Position numbers and translations under genes: made by a program. From positions 6,067,714 through 6,131,713 of the forward strand of contig NC_092567.1 in the NCBI RefSeq assembly GCF_037975245.1: 64,000 nucleotides of DNA, given 5' to 3'. Shown piece by piece: positions 60,801-64,000 of this stretch. The first letter of the stretch is position 1. Every line of letters starts with the position of its first letter. The DNA is from Apostichopus japonicus. Lineage: Eukaryota > Echinodermata > Holothuroidea > Aspidochirotida > Stichopodidae. The notes beneath the pieces were generated by a model. The model did no database searches. It had not been told where the DNA came from and worked only from the letters and a program-made list of their open reading frames with translations.

Positions 60801-63800
60801 TGATTAGGTCCATGGGTCTTAAATGTCAAAACATGAAAGAGTTCATTGACGTCACTGAAACATGATGCTTAAGCTGAACAGATAAAACGTTGTTGTTGAT
60901 GTCCTGTGACACTTAGTTAAGTCTAGTTACGGGGTTGCCTTCTAATCGTCCGAACTTTACCTTTAATGCTTGGATCACTTGTTGAACTTACTTATGATAC
61001 ATACGCTACATTGTAAGATTCGTGAGTCGTTCTATTGAAACCGGAATTCGATTCGTGCAATGGATACACTAAAATAACAAGTCTTAAATGAATATACGCA
61101 AACATGACAGCAGCAGTAGTTTGAATCAGTGATACACTACGTACGTGAATTGCGCAACTAGATTAGGACTACAGTAAGTCTGCAATTTTCCTGTCTAAAA
61201 GTTGGAAAATGGTTTGCGAATAATCAGGCCTAAGTTATACAACTTTTCTGTTAAATCATATGTATCTCCATTTTGTTAGATCATATATAGAGGAAACTAT
61301 TGGATATACACAGTACATATAGGACTAAACAGGATATATAGGCAGAAGTTCAAGTGAGGGGTGAAGAATGCTGGGTAACTGTCATCAATAACTGATAAAG
61401 ACTGGAAGAAATATTTTTGGTCGAGAGGAAGTTGGTCCTTTTTTTGAGTCAAAGCATAGATACAAGCTACTGATAAGCAATCCTGTCATCTCGAGAAAAC
61501 CTCTGGCCAATGTTAAGAAGTGGTTCCAGAAGGGGGAGGGAGTTGGGTGGGGGGGGTGGTTGAGAACAGAACTGTTTTTGTAGCACAACACAGTTCTAAA
61601 ATGTCCATACTGTATAGTGTGCAGTATGGTACTACCGTCGCTGCACTGTATACATAATTTTAATACATATAGGCCTACAGGGCATGTGTGATGCACCCTG
61701 TACAAAACTGTTACGTGCTTTGTGCTATGTTATCGATTAATGCCTTCTCAGAAAACTTTGATCAAACATCGATAGTTGATCTTACAATATAACAAACTAG
61801 TGTGCTAAATATGTCTAAACCAATTCCAAAGATATCTACATATACTGACGAAAAGCTTCTATAGGGTAATTTTGAACGTTTAAACCTTCGTTGCAACGAA
61901 TTGATTAAATCATTTTGCTTACCGCGAAGTACAAGGTTTCTATATTGATGACGTAACTTCCGACCAATCATGAGCGACTATTTACACACAATTGCAAACC
62001 TGTTTGGGAAATACCGCGAACAGGGCAGGGCCTGGGTACGCTCCCCCTCCAGATTTGTGAAAACTGGTTAAAAGAAGGAACCTTTCCTTTTTTTGTAATA
62101 AAAAGGGTCCTTTACTAATTTAAAAATGTCGTTTTGTTGATAAATTAAGCAATATATCATTTGAAAGTGCCTTTTTGTTTAACCCCCCCCCTTCGCAACC
62201 CCTGCCCAAAAGTTAGATTTCCATAAAGGAATGATGTGTGTATTTGGGCATACATGGTAAAATGACACACTATTTCAAGAATTTCATGCATTCACTTGAG
62301 AAGAAGGAGATACGATATTAAGGAAACAGATACATCTATTGGAAACGTATTTATTACTGTATGAGAAATGATACATAACAGATGTATAAGGGTATGAGTC
62401 CAAGATGAAATAGTTTAGTTTGTTACATCACGATTGCAAGTCAATGATCCCGTCCGGATCGAATCCCTGTAGGATACCAAATTCATTTTGGAATCCATTT
62501 TGTGTAACAAAATGAAAAATAGCGGCATGTATGAAACGTTGAATAGAGATTTACATTCTGGTACATTAAACAATTAAACCATGAAGTATAATTCAAAGAA
62601 CAATTCGCAACCAACCCCCCCCCCCCTCCCCCACACCCTTACACACTGCTACAATTACCACTCCATGTTGGTTTTTGCAGATGTATGCAAGTATGTAAGG
62701 ACTCTACACAAAAGAAACAACATTAAGTAATTCCTATTCATGATTCATTGTCTTCATAGCATTATTGGCAGAATATAGCAACATTTTGCATCTAAGCACC
62801 CTTCCATTTTACAAGAGTGCATTCCTGGGGAGCATCGAATGAACCCAAAAACCTCTTTGTTATGGTACCTTATCATAGGTAAATGGTCCCCAATCGACAA
62901 AAGTATAGTTGTAGGACAACAAATGAGCTTATATACTCGTCAATACAAACGATCTCCGTTTCGCAGATGAACCATTGTAAGAAACATCAAGAACAACAAA
63001 TTATAACTTTCGATGAAGTTCGTTCTATGGAAATATCGACTTCCGAAATATACTGTTGTTGTTACCATGGTAACATTGGACGTGGTTTGTAATCAAGATC
63101 ATAACATTTTTTATGACAGTTCGGTGGAAAGGGTGTAGTGCGGATTGGAAGTGGATCGTAGTGGGACCATTTTTGTGAAGGTGAGGTAAAATGTCATCAT
63201 TGCCTGGCTTTGAATACACAAATAAAAACACGTCCCAATATCGTGTCCCAAAGTACACTTTCGTATCACGTATACAATACGTCAAAGAAGAGACTTATGA
63301 ACAAACTTCTCGATTTGTTTTGTTCGATTTGAATTTTGGTCACCATCACGGGACTATGTTGAAGTTATCAGCTGATTACAACACTTATGATAAGTTAGAA
63401 TAGTAGGGGGCCTTAGTGAGGTTCCTCAAAGCGGTCTCATATTACGCTTCATACTCTTCTCTTTCTTTTTGGCCAAACTGAGCAGACGGAATCTGGTTTA
63501 GAGGTAAAAACGATAAAGTATTGTTAAGCAGTAAGTGATCATCAAATGACGTATAAAAGTGGCGAGGTGCAGAGCATGACAATACATCAATAAACAAACT
63601 AAATTTAGCGTAACGAATTAGGGGTCTGAGATACCAAATTGAACGAATTGAACCCGTTTCTTAAGATTGTAAATTGACTTCGGTCACGTGACATATCCTC
63701 TGTACATTGAATGACGAATTATTCCTGAAACACTCATCGTCAGTTATCAGCGTGACGTCATCACCTAACCATTTTCATCAAAAGATAACATCATGCGGTA

Positions 63801-64000
63801 ACAAATACAAGAATGATTGCAATCTTCATGGAAGGATTTACAAAAAAATAAAGTACTATATACAGCACTGTTAATGTTGGATTCATCACAGAGATCATCA
63901 AATAGATCTCCAACATGTCACACAGTCCTGTATTGTACAAAAAGTAAAACAAGAAACGTTTCCAAGGCGATTATCGATCACATTAATGACTAATGAGCGT
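57813..64000. other. non-coding sequence
   Basis: No gene is supported. There are C-tracts at 59119-59133, about 59969, 62183 and 62615. TGACGTCA lies at 60734, 60847 and 63753. Frames at 59160-59346 and 63191-63403 have ordinary composition but no recognised motif or convincing splice structure. A B-box-like GGATCGAATCC at 62457 lacks any tRNA fold. Confidence 0.45.

Noticed and set aside
62440-62480. B-box-like GGATCGAATCC considered as a tRNA gene
   Set aside because: No A box at proper spacing and no acceptor stem.

Overview
This is AT-rich animal nuclear DNA with GT-AG splice signals, abundant transposons, microsatellites and many long poly(C)/poly(G) tracts. It has no bacterial-type gene organisation. 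The repeat types (CACT-ended DNA transposons with a SAM-domain gene, L2/CR1-like LINE debris, a U2-snRNA-headed SINE, a GGACAATT-array element) suggest a marine invertebrate deuterostome such as an echinoderm. The species cannot be fixed from sequence alone. No complete host gene is visible, and almost every open frame over 60 codons looks like chance or transposon remnant.

The first 34 kb is dominated by four DNA elements of one family (E1 3013-6699, E2 7338-10833, E3 18830-21918, E4 23430-33506). All four begin CACTG/CACTC or close variants, have subterminal repeats and are flanked by 2-bp target duplications (CA, CA, TA, TG). Each carries a decayed multi-exon gene whose last exon encodes the same C-terminal motif (aromatic/leucine-rich, ending in Y-P or A-Y). 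In E1, E2 and E3 the first exon starts like a SAM domain (DDWGLP / GDWGLEELIEKFE). E2 is nested inside an older element (about 7191-13390) whose ends are inverted arrays of a GGACAATT-CCCC unit. That older element also contains a 103-bp LINE stub with perfect 14-bp target duplications. A minus-strand LTR-like segment with a 20-bp tandem repeat lies at about 16.0-17.5 kb.

Short plus-strand segments with good splice sites and compatible phases (952-1028, 21945-22003, 34677-34744, 36707-36747) may be exons of one host gene whose introns were inflated by E1-E4. This is tentative and the product is not recognised.

The region from 33.5 to 64 kb is mostly unannotatable intergenic or intronic DNA. 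It holds a 636-bp hAT-type MITE with an 8-bp duplication (39179-39814), a CRE-like minisatellite (39929-40057), a 34-bp satellite (46835-47009), a repeat shared with the end of E4 (46.1-46.5 kb) and a U2-snRNA-headed retroposon with a perfect 13-bp duplication (51262-51444). The palindrome TGACGTCA is strongly over-represented in this host-type DNA and absent from E1-E4.
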